Source: Alcaligenaceae bacterium SAGV5 (lineage in GTDB: Bacteria; Pseudomonadota; Gammaproteobacteria; Burkholderiales; Burkholderiaceae_B). Taken from it: a DNA stretch of 64,000 bases. The stretch lies in contig SPDP01000001.1 in NCBI GenBank assembly GCA_009360345.1, positions 744,001 to 808,000 of the forward strand. The letters run 5' to 3'. The notes beneath the pieces are model-generated. The model searched no databases. It had not been told where the DNA came from and worked only from the letters and a program-made list of their open reading frames with translations. A program made the position numbers and the translations under genes. Shown here one piece after another: positions 63,722 through 64,000 of this stretch (within the stretch, counting starts at the first letter, position 1; every line of letters starts with the position of its first letter).

Positions 63722-64000
63722 TGCAGCTCCCGTTGGGACGTGGCGAACTGCCCGGCGCTCTTGCCCGCCAGGCGGCCGAAGACGGCACCGCTGGTCAACC
63801 CGCTCGCGCCGGGATAGTTGAAATAGAAGATGCCGCCGACCATTTCCCCCGCGGCATACAGGCCCGGGATGGCATCGTGGCCGGTGTCGACGACCTGCCC
63901 ATCGGTGTTGATCTTCAGTCCGCCGAACGTGAAGGTCACGCCGCAGGTGATGGCGAACGCCTGGAAAGGCGGCTTGTCGAGCGGTAGCGCCCAGTTGGAC
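63715..64000 (-). CDS. TcuA-like FAD-dependent dehydrogenase (C-terminal part)
   Basis: The C-terminal 94 residues of a fumarate-reductase-type flavoprotein run off the window: SNWALPLDKPPFQAFAITCG, VTFTFGGLKINTDGQVVDTG and IPGLYAAGEMVGGIFYFNYP then GASGLTSGAVFGRLAGKSAG. The FGGL/AAGE/GxGLTSGAVFG end matches FAD-dependent tricarballylate dehydrogenase TcuA, which oxidises tricarballylate to cis-aconitate. First visible gene of the operon; the N-terminal FAD domain and any partner gene lie beyond the edge. Confidence 0.8.
   Translation of the reverse strand, partial: SNWALPLDKPPFQAFAITCGVTFTFGGLKINTDGQVVDTGHDAIPGLYAAGEMVGGIFYFNYPGASGLTSGAVFGRLAGKSAGQFATSQRELQC

Overview
The window is GC-rich, densely packed betaproteobacterial chromosome. 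Several things point to the Alcaligenaceae, closest to Bordetella or Achromobacter: the gene order hemF-nadD-rsfS-rlmH-maf-rng, the block rpsP-rimM-trmD-rplS, orphan Bug-type (TctC) binding proteins, an LpxO lipid A hydroxylase and a CobD/CbiB-family protein. This is inferred from protein families and gene order; no database search was possible. I saw no rRNA, tRNA, CRISPR array, insertion sequence or prophage.

Layout. 1-6.3 kb: the end of a radical SAM gene, a TM2 protein, the ribosomal block, a Nudix hydrolase, a CobD-like protein and two small genes. 6.3-10.9 kb: a LysR regulator divergent from an extradiol dioxygenase / flavin hydroxylase / Bug operon for an aromatic compound. 10.9-13.6 kb: a large imperfect palindrome made of two copies of a dispersed repeat, a thioesterase, an acetyltransferase, a HigBA module whose toxin is frameshifted, and a short stretch flanked by a duplicate of the rng 3' end. 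13.6-20.3 kb: minus-strand housekeeping genes (rng, maf, rlmH, rsfS, nadD, hemF, purD, yebC). 20.5-32.2 kb: a HerA-like ATPase, a MarR-regulated tripartite efflux pump, an amidase, upp, a quinone reductase, lpxO and an MFS transporter. 32.3-40.1 kb: valS, a second toxin-antitoxin module (toxin again frameshifted), an SGNH esterase, tusA and alaS.

40.2-51 kb holds a compact type IVb pilus operon of the plasmid R64/thin-pilus type (pilL-N-O-P-Q-R-S-V order, read on the minus strand), with overlapping genes and no pilM, pilT, pilU or shufflon recombinase nearby. 51-64 kb is a catabolic island. A GMC oxidoreductase/Bug/hydrolase operon diverges from an aldehyde dehydrogenase/enolase-superfamily/carboxymuconolactone decarboxylase/hydroxyisobutyrate-dehydrogenase operon across a palindrome-rich control region. 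A convergent operon then follows: TcuA-like flavoprotein, isocitrate-lyase-family lyase, LeuC-like and LeuD-like hydro-lyase, Bug, PrpF-like isomerase.

The most interesting points are: (i) the last 6 kb carries the same enzyme families as the methylitaconate-dimethylmaleate-dimethylmalate branch of clostridial nicotinate fermentation, in what looks like an aerobe; (ii) both toxin genes are frameshifted while both antitoxins are intact; (iii) the duplicated rng 3' end looks like an integration scar; (iv) a shared MarR operator sits inside a near-consensus promoter that predicts a leaderless mRNA.
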